Part shown: piece after piece, positions 48,084 through 59,479 of the stretch
Layout of the letters: every line of letters begins with the position of its first letter
Position numbering within the stretch: the stretch's first letter is position 1
Source of the DNA: Elephas maximus indicus
Taxonomy: Eukaryota; Chordata; Mammalia; Proboscidea; Elephantidae
DNA: 64,000 nt
Direction: 5' to 3'
NCBI RefSeq assembly: GCF_024166365.1
Contig: NC_064820.1
Coordinates: 143,178,001-143,242,000 of the forward strand
The notes under the pieces: generated by a model
Seen by the model: only the letters and a program-made list of their open reading frames with translations
Told to the model about the DNA's origin: nothing
The model's database searches: none
Position numbers and translations under genes: made by a program

Positions 48084-50876
48084 TACAGCAATGGGCAACA
48101 GAGACAAAAATCGTCTACATTCTAGATGAAGGGGACAAACAATAAATAACTTAATAATAAATAAATAATACATTATTATTACGTGACTTATTTATACACG
48201 TAGCAATGTTTGTTTGTGACAAATCCTAAGGAGAAAAATAAAGCAAGGATAGGAAGAATCAATGTTAGGAGGTATGACATCTGAGTTAAGACTTAAAAAA
48301 GGTAAGGAAATAAACATGAAAAATAACTGAAAGAAAAGCATCGAAGAACAGTGTTATATGTTTGTGATAAATATGCTGTTTTTCTGCATGCCTTTCTGTC
48401 AGGAACTATGCTGATTATTCTACTTGATATCCCCACTGAGCTAGCACAGTTTCACAAAGCTCATCTGTTCATTCATTCACTAAGTTAATTCACTCATTCT
48501 TACATTCAGCATATAGTTATAGACTCCCTACTCTATATCACCCATTTTGAGAGGTATCTGGGATATGGGTCATCCTGGTCTTCAAGCACTCAGAGTCTGG
48601 AGTTTGAAATGAGGGCAGGGGAAAATAAATAAATAAATAAATACGAGACTGTAATTAAAATTGTCTTAAAGGCCACAAGAGAAAAAAATACACAGTGTTA
48701 CTTCATTCCAAAAAGGGGTAATATTTAAAGTGTAACCTGTGTAAATTAGTTGGATGAATGGAGGAAAGGAGGACAGGGAAGGAGAAGGATTTTAGAGCAA
48801 ACAAAATTCCAAGCAGGGGTAGGAGAATGAACAGACTCTGAGATGAAAAAGAGCTTGGTCCTTTTGATGGACAAGGGAAAGACCAGTGTGGATGGAACAT
48901 GGCAAGGGTGGAGGGTGGAGAAGAAATGTAACAGGAGGGGAGCCAGATCAAGTGCGGCTCCTCTGAAAACATTCTCCAAAGGCAGCCCTTTTCAGCACCA
49001 TTTAAGATAATATGCTGACATAATAGCAGTTAAGGTTTTGATGAAAAGATGGTAGAGAAGGCAGAATGAAGGAAGACCATGAGGCACACAGAGAAGTTAC
49101 TCAGAGTAGTACATTTTGTATGCTTATTCCTCCATCAACCATCAGTTTAGGCCTCCGTTCTGGGATGAAGAGAAGACATTTTCATTCTAAGAGCAATGGA
49201 AAGCCATTGGAGAGTTTTAAGCAAAGAGTGATATCATTATATTTACATATTTACAATTACATGTACACATTTAACAATTCACTTTGGCTTTTATTTGGAA
49301 AAGGATTAGAATTGGTCAAACTGGATGTGAAAAAACTTGAGGCTACGACATCAGTTTAAGCAAGAGTTAAGTAGTGGCTTGATCTTAGGTGATGCAGCAA
49401 CACTAGAGAAAAGTGAAAATTCTGAAATATGCTTTAGAGGTAGAAGAGACAGCACTCGTGAATGACCTGAGTTGGGGCAGAGAGGAAGGGTGAAGGAAGA
49501 GAAGGAATCAAAAATAACTCCTAAGTTTCTATCGAGAACAACTGTATGGATTCAACTGAGGCTGAAAACATCAGAGGAGCAGATTTGAAGAAAGGGATAA
49601 TCAAAAGCGCTGTTTCAGACATAGTTTGATATGCCTGTGAGATATCTCTGAAAATACATGAAATAGGTCTAGAAAGCCAGAAAACTGATTCATGTAAGAG
49701 ATACACATTTGGGAATCATGAATACATTGATGATATTTAAAACCATAGAAATGGATGAAACTGCCCAGGAAAAGAGGGCAGTATGAGAGGAGAGGGCAGA
49801 CTGGGGCTAAGCCCTAAGGAGCTCTAATATTTAGGGGAGGAAGGTGTTCAACAACTGGTGATGATAATCAGGTTCAAAAATGCACTCAGGATGGTATTCT
49901 GAAATGTATGGTAGAAATTTATTACATGAATCGAAATAGTTCTGTAAGTTAATATACAGGCAATAATACTAGGTGGCTTATTCTTAAATACGCCTTCGAT
50001 CTTCCATTTTCCAGTAAAACCCATTAAAGTCACTAATATTGTTAACTACAGATACACAGACTGGAAGATTTACTCTCTTTCTTCTGCCTTATACATATAA
50101 GATCACAACCAAGAACGCACTTAGAAAATTCATTACTTATATTATCTAAGCTGTTCTCACGTATTAATACCAAACTTTCTGCACATGATGTGAAAGCACT
50201 GCAAAGTGAGAAAGCAAGTGCAAAGATTAACACTCTGCCAATTTCTTAAAAGAGGAGAAGTTTTTGTTTGCCTATTCATTTTTATTTTAAATTTGGAATC
50301 CTGTCTACAAGAGCCTGGATACCGTTGCACATACCCATTAGTAAAATACCCACAGAAACAGAATTTAGTGAGGCCTCTGAGAGGCCTGACTTGATAGACG
50401 CTGACACTATCCTCTGCTTTCCCATTAGTCAGGAATTGGGAACACATATACATTTTCCAAGAAAGAAATACATTAACCTCTTCACAAATTATCCAAACAG
50501 GAGTAGCCTCTAAATAATACAGATGCTAACTGGATAAGAATTTAACCAAATTTACATAGCTTAGCTTTTAAACTTAAGTTGGATATCAAAATTAGAAATG
50601 ATACAATTATTCTTTCACTTAGAAAATCAGGAGGTAGAGGATTCCAGTAAAAGGAAAACTAACCTCTCTTGTCTGAGTTGAATCTAAAAATACCTTCCCA
50701 GCTATTTGAAAAGGAATCTCTCTCCTTTTTAGTTGTAGAAATGAAGTACAGGGATAAGAAATTAAATAATATCTCAAGTCCTGCTAAATGGGATTATAAA
50801 ACAAAAATCATTAGGCACCATTTACTAAATAACTGCATCTACAGATTATATTACCTATAACCATATGTAGTTATCT
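48084..50876. other. Intron; simple repeats, otherwise unrecognised
   Basis: An (AAAT)n tract lies at about 48624-48644. No exon or named repeat was recognised. Short open frames are present on both strands without domains. Confidence 0.4.
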
Positions 50877-51000
50877 TGTTAGGTGCTGTCGAATCAGTTC
50901 TGATTTATAGTGACCCTATGTACAACAGAGCAAAACACTGCTTGGTCCTGAGCCAACCTCACAATCGTTGTTATGCTTGAGCCCATTGTTGCAGCCATTG
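50877..51000 (-). mobile_element. RTE 3'-end fragment, antisense
   Basis: 'gttaggtgctgtcgaatcagttctgatttatagtgaccctatgtacaacagagcaaaacactgcttggtcctgagcc' is the reverse complement of the RTE 3' end seen at 500-605. It is 5'-truncated after 'gttgcagccattg'. Confidence 0.82.
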
Positions 51001-53585
51001 TATCATGTATAGTTATAGATAATTATAAATATATTTCATTATCTCTATTTTTATTTGTTGACTATCTTCACTATTTTTGTTCAAAAAACAAGGGATATAA
51101 TTTCAACTCCCAACACAGATTAGAAAAAACACGGAACTACACTCAGATATATAAGTTTCAGCCATTTACGTCCTCCATAATATTCAGTAATTCAATAAAC
51201 ACTGAAAGACTACAAGATACTGTGCTAGGGGCTCATGATACAAAGATGAGTAAGCCATGGTGAGGCGTATACTCTTGTCCAAAGAACAGCCCTTCTCTAT
51301 GTAGCAGGTTGTCATTTACAACAATGGGAAGAATGTATATGGGGCAGTGAGGGAGAAGAGGACGCTCTTCCCATCTTTCAGATCCATGGAATCAATCCTG
51401 GCAATGAAATGGGTAACAGATGTTAAAATCAGGAGGCAAAAGCATTCTAGGCAGAGGTAAAAAACAAATTTCTACTTTTCTGCAAGGCCGCTTTACCAAA
51501 GGATAACTGTTGAAAGACACACCCCATATATGAAAATTCAACTGGTAAATGAGGTAGCTGGAGAACCACAAAATGTCAGTAAGAAAGAGTTTCAGCAGAA
51601 ACCTAGTTCAACCCTCTTATTTAAGAGGTGAGGAAACCGGTGCCCGCAAAGACGAAATAACTCACATAAAGAACAAGGATACGACTAGTCCTGTTTTTTC
51701 TACTGCATTACTGTGGTAACACAACACAAAACATTTTCATCTATCAAGATAATTTATGGAAAAATTCCCCCCCATGAATTTGCACAGTTAACTTCCATTC
51801 TCTTGCTCCAGGCAGAAACAGCTCAAAGCTATGCTGAGGGTAAATATTTTGATAAATATGGCTGATGAGGTACCAAGCAGTCTTAAAAAATAAAAATACT
51901 CAGAAAAAAATATAACCAAATCTCTTTGGCTTGGTTGTATTAATTTAAACAAAACAAACCAAAAGCTGTCACTGTGAAAATTTCACAAAAGTTAATACCA
52001 TAGCCACGTTTAAAATTCTAATTCCAAACAAACAAACAACGTTAGGCCAGCAAATACATCACACCACATGGAAACAGGGCAGGAGAAATCACTTTAACTT
52101 GAATATGGAGCTGAGTTTTGTTGCTCCTCGAAGGCTTGTGATTCCAAAGGCTCTTCATTAAAATATTGTTCAGTCCTGCAGGCTCCAAAACCTTACAGGA
52201 AGGGCCCTCCCTGTTCTCTGAGGAGAGCAGCAGACAAACTGAAAACCCTGAGCTTATACTAAAGTTAAATAAAAGCTACAAAAGGACAACTGCAACAAAT
52301 GCATGAAACACAAGCCACAAAAGGCATTTTCCCTAGGTTTAATCAACTAAATTATAACTTTCCTTTTTATCAACCCAGTGCCGTCGTTTACAGTCTTTGA
52401 AAAGTAAATAGTGTGACAAAATGCTTATGCATTTAAGAACATAAGCAGTATATAAACAGCAAAAGCAAATTCCAAGCTCATAAAGATGGCATTCAAAATT
52501 TCCAAAATCTGGCCCACGATTCCTTCTACAACCTCAATTCCCAGCATCCTCTTAACGCGCTGCATGCTGCAGGAGGACTGAAGTACCCTGAGTGTACCAT
52601 ATACTGCCCCTGGTCTCTGTTCATGCTGCTCCCTCTCCTCTCTCAGCAGTGCTTCTGACTGTATTCATATATGCACACATGTACACACGTACATCCTTCA
52701 GTCATTTCATTTGGTTTTAAGGTTCAGTTCAGTTGTCATCATGGCATCCTACACATATCACTGTCATTGCCCTTACCTACTACACTGTAGGGAATTATGT
52801 CCAATGCAGCACAGACAGTAGGCTCCTCAAAGGCTGAGGCTATGTTTTACTTTCTTAGTTGTAGCCCAATAGCGTAGTATGGTCCCCGATCATAGTCCTT
52901 AATACATCTTTACTCCGCTTAATTTTAAGACAAGGAGGATATTAAATTTAAATACCCTTTTATCTGGCTTTTCCCCCCATAGGGGAAAAAAATACTATAT
53001 ATGGAGGACATCAGAATAAGTGGATTTTTTCTACCTGATGACAGTATTTTCCAATCAAACAATAGTATTTGACTTCAATGATGATAGTAGTCTTGTAGCT
53101 CTCAGAACTCGTTTACTCAGAAAATATATGTTATAGGCTAAATAGTACAGCAATTAAACTCTAAATATTGATGCCCCAGCCAGCTTGAAAAATGGTTTCT
53201 CACACTTGAAGGACCCACTCCCCTCATCCACGAAGATGATAAAAGCAGAAAATTTGAGGTTTCATACATATTTAGTGAAAAAATACAATAGTTTTAGCTG
53301 TCAACGTGCCAACAAACGATTTTTTGGTCAGAAACCTTTATTCAATATAAATATTGTGTAAGAACATGCGTATAAGATTAGGTGGATAAGAGTATGCAGG
53401 AAATATTCCATTAAACGTTTAATCAGAGGTATTATCTACTTTGGCTATTAGGACTTTTTAATCCTTATCTGTATATGCCTTTTTCATTATGGCTAAAACA
53501 TTGGCTTGCTCCTGTGTAGAAAAAACAATATGTTTGATAGTCATGTCATCACCCTATTTTCCTCCTCCTTAAAAATATAATGAGA
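51001..53585. other. Intron, no feature seen
   Basis: Single-copy-like AT-rich intron. A MIR-like scrap may lie at about 51610-51680. A stray 'ccagtgccgtcg' at 52376-52387 recalls SINE/RTE tails but is too short to call. Confidence 0.4.
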
Positions 53586-53598
53586 TATGCATGAATAG

Positions 53599-53809
53599 GA
53601 ATCCTGGTGGCGCAGCAGTTAAGCACTTGGCTGCCAACCAGAAGGTTGGTGGTTCAAACTCACTAGCCGGTCCACAGGAAAAAGATGTGGCAGTCAGCTT
53701 CCGTAAACATTTACAGTCTTAGAAACCTTATGGGGCAGTTCTACTCTGTCCTATGGGGTTGTTTTGAGTTGGAATCGACTTGACAGTGACAGGTTTGTTT
53801 TCTGGCTTT
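53599..53809 (+). mobile_element. AfroSINE, long subfamily, full length
   Basis: The head 'atcctggtggcgcagcagttaagcac' is followed by the B-box-like GGTGGTTCAAACTC, the extra central block 'acaggaaaaagatgtggcagtcagcttccgtaaacatttacagtctt', and the standard tail. Target duplications TATGCATG lie at 53586-53593 and 53810-53817. It shares the central block with 12301-12472. Confidence 0.92.
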
Positions 53810-53817
53810 TATGCATG

Positions 53818-55064
53818 GGCAGATCACAAATTTGGAGCCAATCAAAGTACACTTCCCACAGTATTCATTAACTGTAATTTATTAAGTATGTGCTGATGTG
53901 TCATTATAATTTTCAGCTTTGCTGCTGAAATATTTAGCTACGGTTGCTGAATATAATCAGTAAGGTAAGAGGTTGTGAATATGATTACACGAGGCTCCTT
54001 AAACGTAGTGGAACTCGTTTTACAGTGCTGACAGCTACAAAATGAAGCTTTTGCTATAATAAATGTTACAGGTGATGCTATATTTTTCTGGAGACTATAC
54101 ACTATTCTAATTATAAATATTAAATACTTACATGCTTATTGAAGGATTATCATTACCAATTTTTAACAGCTGCATTACGTAACTTGTGCTAAAGACTATG
54201 AGCTCAATAACCAAATTTGGGTTTCTCTTTTGTTCATAAAATCACTTTATTGTCATCATAGACAGAAATTTGGATGATGTGTGTGTACTTTCAAGAGCCA
54301 CTATTTGGTACCCTAATAAGCTAATGTAACTCACAGTGTAAGAAAAAAGTAATTAAAAACATATGCTGACTTAATTTTTTCTATCTTGTGCTGTCATGTC
54401 AGTCTTCAAGAAAAAGATGACCAATATATGCATCTAAATGACTGTTAATTTCACAATTTAGTTAAAATTTACACTTCTTGTTAGCTAATTGGAAGCTCGT
54501 TTCTGTAAAGTAAAATGAGCAAGTTCGGCATTTGATTCATGTTATGAAGGGCACTGAATTTATAATATAATGTGCACCTGAAAAGCCACTATTAGCCTGC
54601 AGTGTAATAACAGAAAACCCCTATTCCACTCCCAACACTTGGGATTCAAAGTCCTACAGACATGCAGGAAAAATAATTTGATAGGGTACGGGGTTAATTT
54701 AAGGCAGTAACCATCCAGAGAAAATTTTTAACTTGTAATGGTTCTGTTACAAATGTATGACAGATGAACACTGAGCTCATTTTTCCACCTACATTAGCTC
54801 TGATGACCTAATTACTTGATTATGATTTGTAAAATCCTCTTGGAATCATTAAGTGAACTAATGACGCATATTCTAAAAACTAAATGGTTCTAACAAGTTG
54901 ATATTTTCTATACTCCCCAGTATACCTGGAGATCATAAATAAGGTTTACATTTTATATTTGAAATATACTGTCTGGGGCACACATTGTGAATTCAACACA
55001 GAGAGCAATGGCAATTAGTTTAGTCTGCATTATGTTAACTTAGGGAAAATAAAAAATCGGAGAA
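53818..55064. other. Intron, no feature seen
   Basis: AT-rich single-copy-like sequence. No exon or repeat was identified. Confidence 0.4.
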
Positions 55065-55425
55065 TTTAACTTTATTGATACATAATTCATATACCATATA
55101 ATTCACGTATTTAAAGTGTATAATTCAGTGGTTTTTAGTAAATTCACAGAGTTGTGCAACTATAATTACAATTGATTTTAGAACATTTTTATCACTCCAA
55201 AAAGAGAACCAGTACCATTTAGCTATCACCTCCTAATCATCCTATCCCCCGGCGCCAGGCAACCACTGATCTTTCTGTCCGTATAATTTTGCCTTTTTGA
55301 CATGTAATATAAATGGAATCATTTACTATTAAAAGACCATATAAAATGCGGCCTTTTGTGATTGGCTTCTTTCACTTAGCATAATGTCTTAAAGGTCCAT
55401 GCACATAGTAGCATGTGTCATTAAA
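55065..55425 (-). mobile_element. Old L1 (L1M-type) 3'UTR, antisense
   Basis: Classic blocks in order: 'tttattgatacataattcatataccatataattcac', 'taaagtgtataattcagtggtttttagtaaattcacagagttgtgcaac', 'ccaggcaaccactgatctttctgtc', 'atataaatggaatcat', 'ttgtgattggcttctttcacttagcataatg'. This is a widely shared ancient mammalian L1 end. Confidence 0.85.
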
Positions 55426-55732
55426 ATTAATTATATTTAGGAAAAAAAAATCTCAACTTAGAGCCACTGAGTTGTTATGATTAGATTTAAAAATTTAGAA
55501 TAAAAAATCATGTATAACAAAAATACGTGCTTAAACATAATAGAAAATAAACAATACTACTAGCATACTCTGATTTTCCTTTAACAATTAAGAAGATACT
55601 TCTGATTCATGTTTTCATGCTTTTATCTATTTTATTTGTTTAAAATTTTTTTCTTCTTGTAAACCACTTATTCATACTTATTAATTTTTCCCAAAATGTC
55701 ACCTCCTCCGTGAAGCTTTAACTCCCTTCACC
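55426..55732. other. Intron, no feature seen
   Basis: AT-rich sequence between an L1 remnant and a SINE; nothing recognised. Confidence 0.4.
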
Positions 55733-55850
55733 CCAGTGACCCCAGAGGACACAGTGGAACTGCCCCACAGGGTTTCCAAGGAAGCGCTGGTGGATTCGAA
55801 CTGCCAACCTTTTGGTTAGCAGCTGAGCTCTTACTTACTGTGTAGTGCCT
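55733..55850 (-). mobile_element. AfroSINE, antisense, partial
   Basis: 'cagtgaccccagaggacacagtggaactgccccacagggtttccaagg' and 'ggattcgaactgccaaccttttggttagcagctgagctctta'. The tail and the extreme 5' end are missing or degraded. It faces the plus-strand SINE at 55912. Confidence 0.82.
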
Positions 55851-55911
55851 GGAAAAAACACACATACATGCATATTTAGTAACTTTTTTTTTTTTTTTTT
55901 TATACTTAACT

Positions 55912-56113
55912 AAGAATCCCTAGGTGGCCCAAACTATTAAGTTCTTGACTGCTAGCCAAAAGGTTAGTGAATCGAACCTACCTAAAAGTGCTTAGTGGGG
56001 TGGCAATCTACTTCCAAAAGGTAAGAGCCTTGACAACTCTATGGAGCAGTTTTACTCTGCATACATGGGGTAGCCAGGAGTGGGAATCGACTCAATGGCA
56101 ACTAACAACAAAA
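55912..56113 (+). mobile_element. AfroSINE, long subfamily with AAC tail
   Basis: 'aatccctaggtggcccaaactattaagttcttgactgctagccaaaaggttagtg', the central block 'ggtggcaatctacttcc', and an end 'gaatcgactcaatggcaactaacaacaaaatac' with an RTE-type tail. A poly-T tract (about 55885-55902) precedes it. Confidence 0.83.
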
Positions 56114-56777
56114 TACATACAGTTTAAGAACTAAATCTGGATTTTAAGGACCCTAAGAATGAGAATGTGGACATACTTCTTAAGTTCAGAAGGTATTACT
56201 TCAACCACTTTTAATATTTCCTCTTTTTAAAATAATATATATTTTTATTACATTAGAAATTCCCAATTGCCAGAAAAAGGCTTCTGATGCTATGCATTCC
56301 ACTATACCATGCATTTTTCGAAGTGACAAATAAACCCAGGAGAAAGGAGGTACATAACATAATTACTACTCTTTAGTTTGTTCTAAGAATGAAATTACAG
56401 AAATCATAGAATATCTTTATGTTTATCAAATTATAGCCAGTGATGTATTTAAGACGCTCATTATTAAAACGCTACAATGCCTTTAACACTATACATCTGA
56501 ATTGACAATGCATTTTGAAAACCACCTTTTAAGGGACAAACTCAAATACGTTATTGGTTCATACTGAAATAGTCTACACTGACAGACTCTTTTTTTATAA
56601 AATCAGTTGAAAAGGACATAGCTTTTATTAAGTTTCTGCAAAATTGCCTCTGGAATTAATTTTTGATAATCAAACCAAGTCTAAAAGGCAGCTTTAATAT
56701 AGTATCTGAATCAAATTTAGTTTATTTCTCTACTTTCTCACTAAAGCCCAGGATTCATTAAGAATAGGGGATACTGA
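56114..56777. other. Intron, no feature seen
   Basis: AT-rich sequence preceding the 5' end of the plus-strand L1. The other copy of that L1's target duplication would lie beyond the window. Confidence 0.4.
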
Positions 56778-58013
56778 GAGGTGGAGCCAAGATGGCGGAA
56801 TAGACAGACGCTTCCAGTGAGATCTCTTTACAACAAAGACCCCAAAAAACAAGCGAAATGAGTATATTTGTGAAAAGCTGGGAGCCCTGGGCATCAAAGG
56901 CAAGCTTAGACAATGAACTGAGGGGAAGGGGGAGGAAGAGACCATTCAGAAGTGGAGAGGAGTTACTGGACCTGAATCACGGGGGGCCCTCAGGCACCAT
57001 TCCTGGAGCAGCGGTGGAGGCTGCTGCGGGCCAATACTAGGGTTTCCTCAGGAGAAGCAGCCAGCCACACAGCCCACTCACACCTCTGGAACTTGAGAAG
57101 AATAGCGCTCTCGGCAAAAGCTAAGTACTACGGAATATTTTACCGTGCCCCTCCACCCCCAAGCTGGCTTCAGCAGCTGAATCCCTGGGCCTGAGACAGA
57201 CCCTGGTGAGCACCTAGAGCCATCCTCCCAGCCTTGGGGAAGGAAAAAATTTGCTACTGGGGGAAAAGATAATTTGCGAGCTCCATTAACTGGGGTAGCT
57301 CAGGACAGAAGCGGCTCCTGTCCAGGCATAAACCATCGGTGGACCTTGAGCACCTATCCATTCTGCATGGACCTGTATGGGCCTATTTCAGGAGAATAGG
57401 CCCTTGTTGGCAAACTCCAACCATTTCAGCTGTGCGGTGGAGAGGTGGGTGTTTGACGTTTGACATTGCTTTGCTTATTAAACAAGGTCCTCACTTACCC
57501 ACATCAGGGACCTATGGACTGGTAGCTCCAGGTCACCCAGCCACCCGCAACAGGGGTCCAAAGATAACTGGTACCTCCCAGTCCTTACAAACAAAAACTT
57601 TGGGTGCCCATGGTCCCTCTGCAGAGCCCACCCACCAGCGTGCTCTAGGGAACAGAGACGCGTTTTCCTCAGAGACACTTGGGGGTCAGTCCTCAGCCCC
57701 CTGTCTTGTTCAGAGCGTGACCCCCTGCTGCAATCAGATACCGGTATATACACCAATCACCCCTGCCCTTCTAAGACTGTAGGACAGAGCCTGTACCACA
57801 CACTTGATGATCAGCTACCTGGAAACCTGAATGGAATCCTAGACTGATACACCTGATAACAGCTCTAGCCAGCTGGGGACAAGACACCAGAGCTCCAAAG
57901 GTGAAAATAATCAAGCTAGCTCACTCAAGCAACCCAGAGAGGTATACCAAAACAAAATAAAGAAAGCAGCTACGACACAGTAAGCAAGTATAAACTAATA
58001 CGATAACTTATAG
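56778..58013 (+). promoter_or_regulatory. L1 5'UTR / internal promoter, non-monomer type
   Basis: Moderately GC-rich leader with the YY1-type motif CCAAGATGGCGG at 56787-56798. It has no tandem units, unlike the leader at 30713-31872. Its last part is A-rich ('aaaacaaaataaagaaagcag') before the ORF1 ATG at 58014. L1 leaders of this kind can carry antisense promoters; here an antisense transcript would run in the same direction as COMMD10. Confidence 0.75.
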
Positions 58014-59050
58014 ATGGCTCGGAGACGACGGTCAATATCAAGTCACATAAAGAAACACACCATGATCACCTCAAAAGGCTCTCAAAACAAAGAATCCAGG
58101 GATCTCCTACACGAAAGTACATTCCTAGAATTACCAGATACAGAATACAAAAGTTTAATATACAGAACCCTTCAAGACATTACGAAGCAAATGAGGCAAT
58201 ACGCAGAACAAGCCAAGGAACACAATGATAAAGCAACTGAAGAAATTAGAAAGATTATTCAGGAACATAATGAAAAGTTTAATAAGCTGGAAAAATCCAT
58301 AGACAGACAGCAATCAGAAATTCAGAAGATTAACAATAAAATTACAAAATTAACTCAATATAAAGTCAGAGGAGCAGAAATGAACAAGTAGAAGCTAGAA
58401 TTTCTGAACTTGAAGATAAATCACTTGGCACTAATATTTTTGAAGAAAAATCAGATAAAAGAATTTAAAAAAATGAAGAAAACTTAAGAATCATGTGGGA
58501 CTCTATCAAGAGAAATAACCTATGAGTGATTGGAGCGCCAGAACAGGGAGGGATAACAGAAAATACAGAGAAACTTGTTGAAGATTTGTTGGCAGAAAAC
58601 TTCCCTGATATTGTGAAAGATGAGAAGATATCTATCCAAGATGCTCATCGAACTCCACATAAGGTAGATGTTAAAAGAAAGTCACCAAGACATATTACAA
58701 TCAAACTTGCCAAAACCAAAGATAAAGAGACAATTATAAGAGCAGTGGGGGATAAATGAAAAGCCACCTACAAAGGAGAGCCAATAAGAATAAGCTCGGA
58801 CTACCTGGCAGAAACCATGCAGGCAAGAAGGCAATGGGATGCCATATTTAAAAAATTGAAGGAAAAAAAACTGCCTGCCAAGAATCATATATCCAGGAAA
58901 ACTGTCTCTTCAGTATGAAGGTGAAATTAAGACATTTCTAGATAAACAAAAGTTTAGGGAATTTGTAAAAAAACAAACCAAAACTACAAGAAATACTAAA
59001 GGGAGTTCTTTGGTTAGAAAATTAATAATATCAGGTATCAATCCAAGACT
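58014..59050 (+). pseudogene. L1 ORF1, broken
   Basis: It starts MARRRRSISSHIKKHTM and runs 125 codons to a stop at 58389-58391, through the coiled-coil part (KEHNDKATEEIRKIIQEHNEKFNKLEKSIDRQ). The RRM segment reappears in another frame at 58526-58759 with APEQGGITENTEK, IQDAHRTPHKVD and RHITIKLAKTKDKE. At least one frameshift and several stops follow. The end near 59025 is judged by homology with the ORF1 of the minus-strand L1. Confidence 0.85.
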
Positions 59051-59479
59051 AGAACACTGGGCAGAGCAATGAGAAGTCAACCCAGACAGGGAAATCCAAA
59101 AAAAACAAAGATTATAAAAAGAAAAAGCCAAAAACAGGGTAACGGTGATGATATTATATAAAAGAAGACAACATTAAAATAATAAAGAGGGACTAAGAAT
59201 TGCAATCATATACCTTCCATATGAAGAGGAAGATAGGATGATACAAAGAAATAAAAGTTAGTTTTAAATTTAGAAAAATAGGGGCAAATAATAAGGTAAC
59301 CAAAAAGGAGAAAAACTACCCTCTCAACAAAATAAAATACAAGGGAAAAATACAGACTCAGGAGAAACAAAGCCAACAACAACAAATATGAGGAAAGGAC
59401 AATATATAAAGAAAATCTACTCAGCACATAAAATCAAGTGGAGAAAAGAAACTGTCAAAACACAAAAAAAGACATCAAA

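Noticed and set aside
38000-56777. Search for additional COMMD10 exons to the right of 37979
   Set aside because: No sequence coding for the upstream COMM-domain peptide with splice sites was found by eye, so none is listed; a spliced alignment would settle it.
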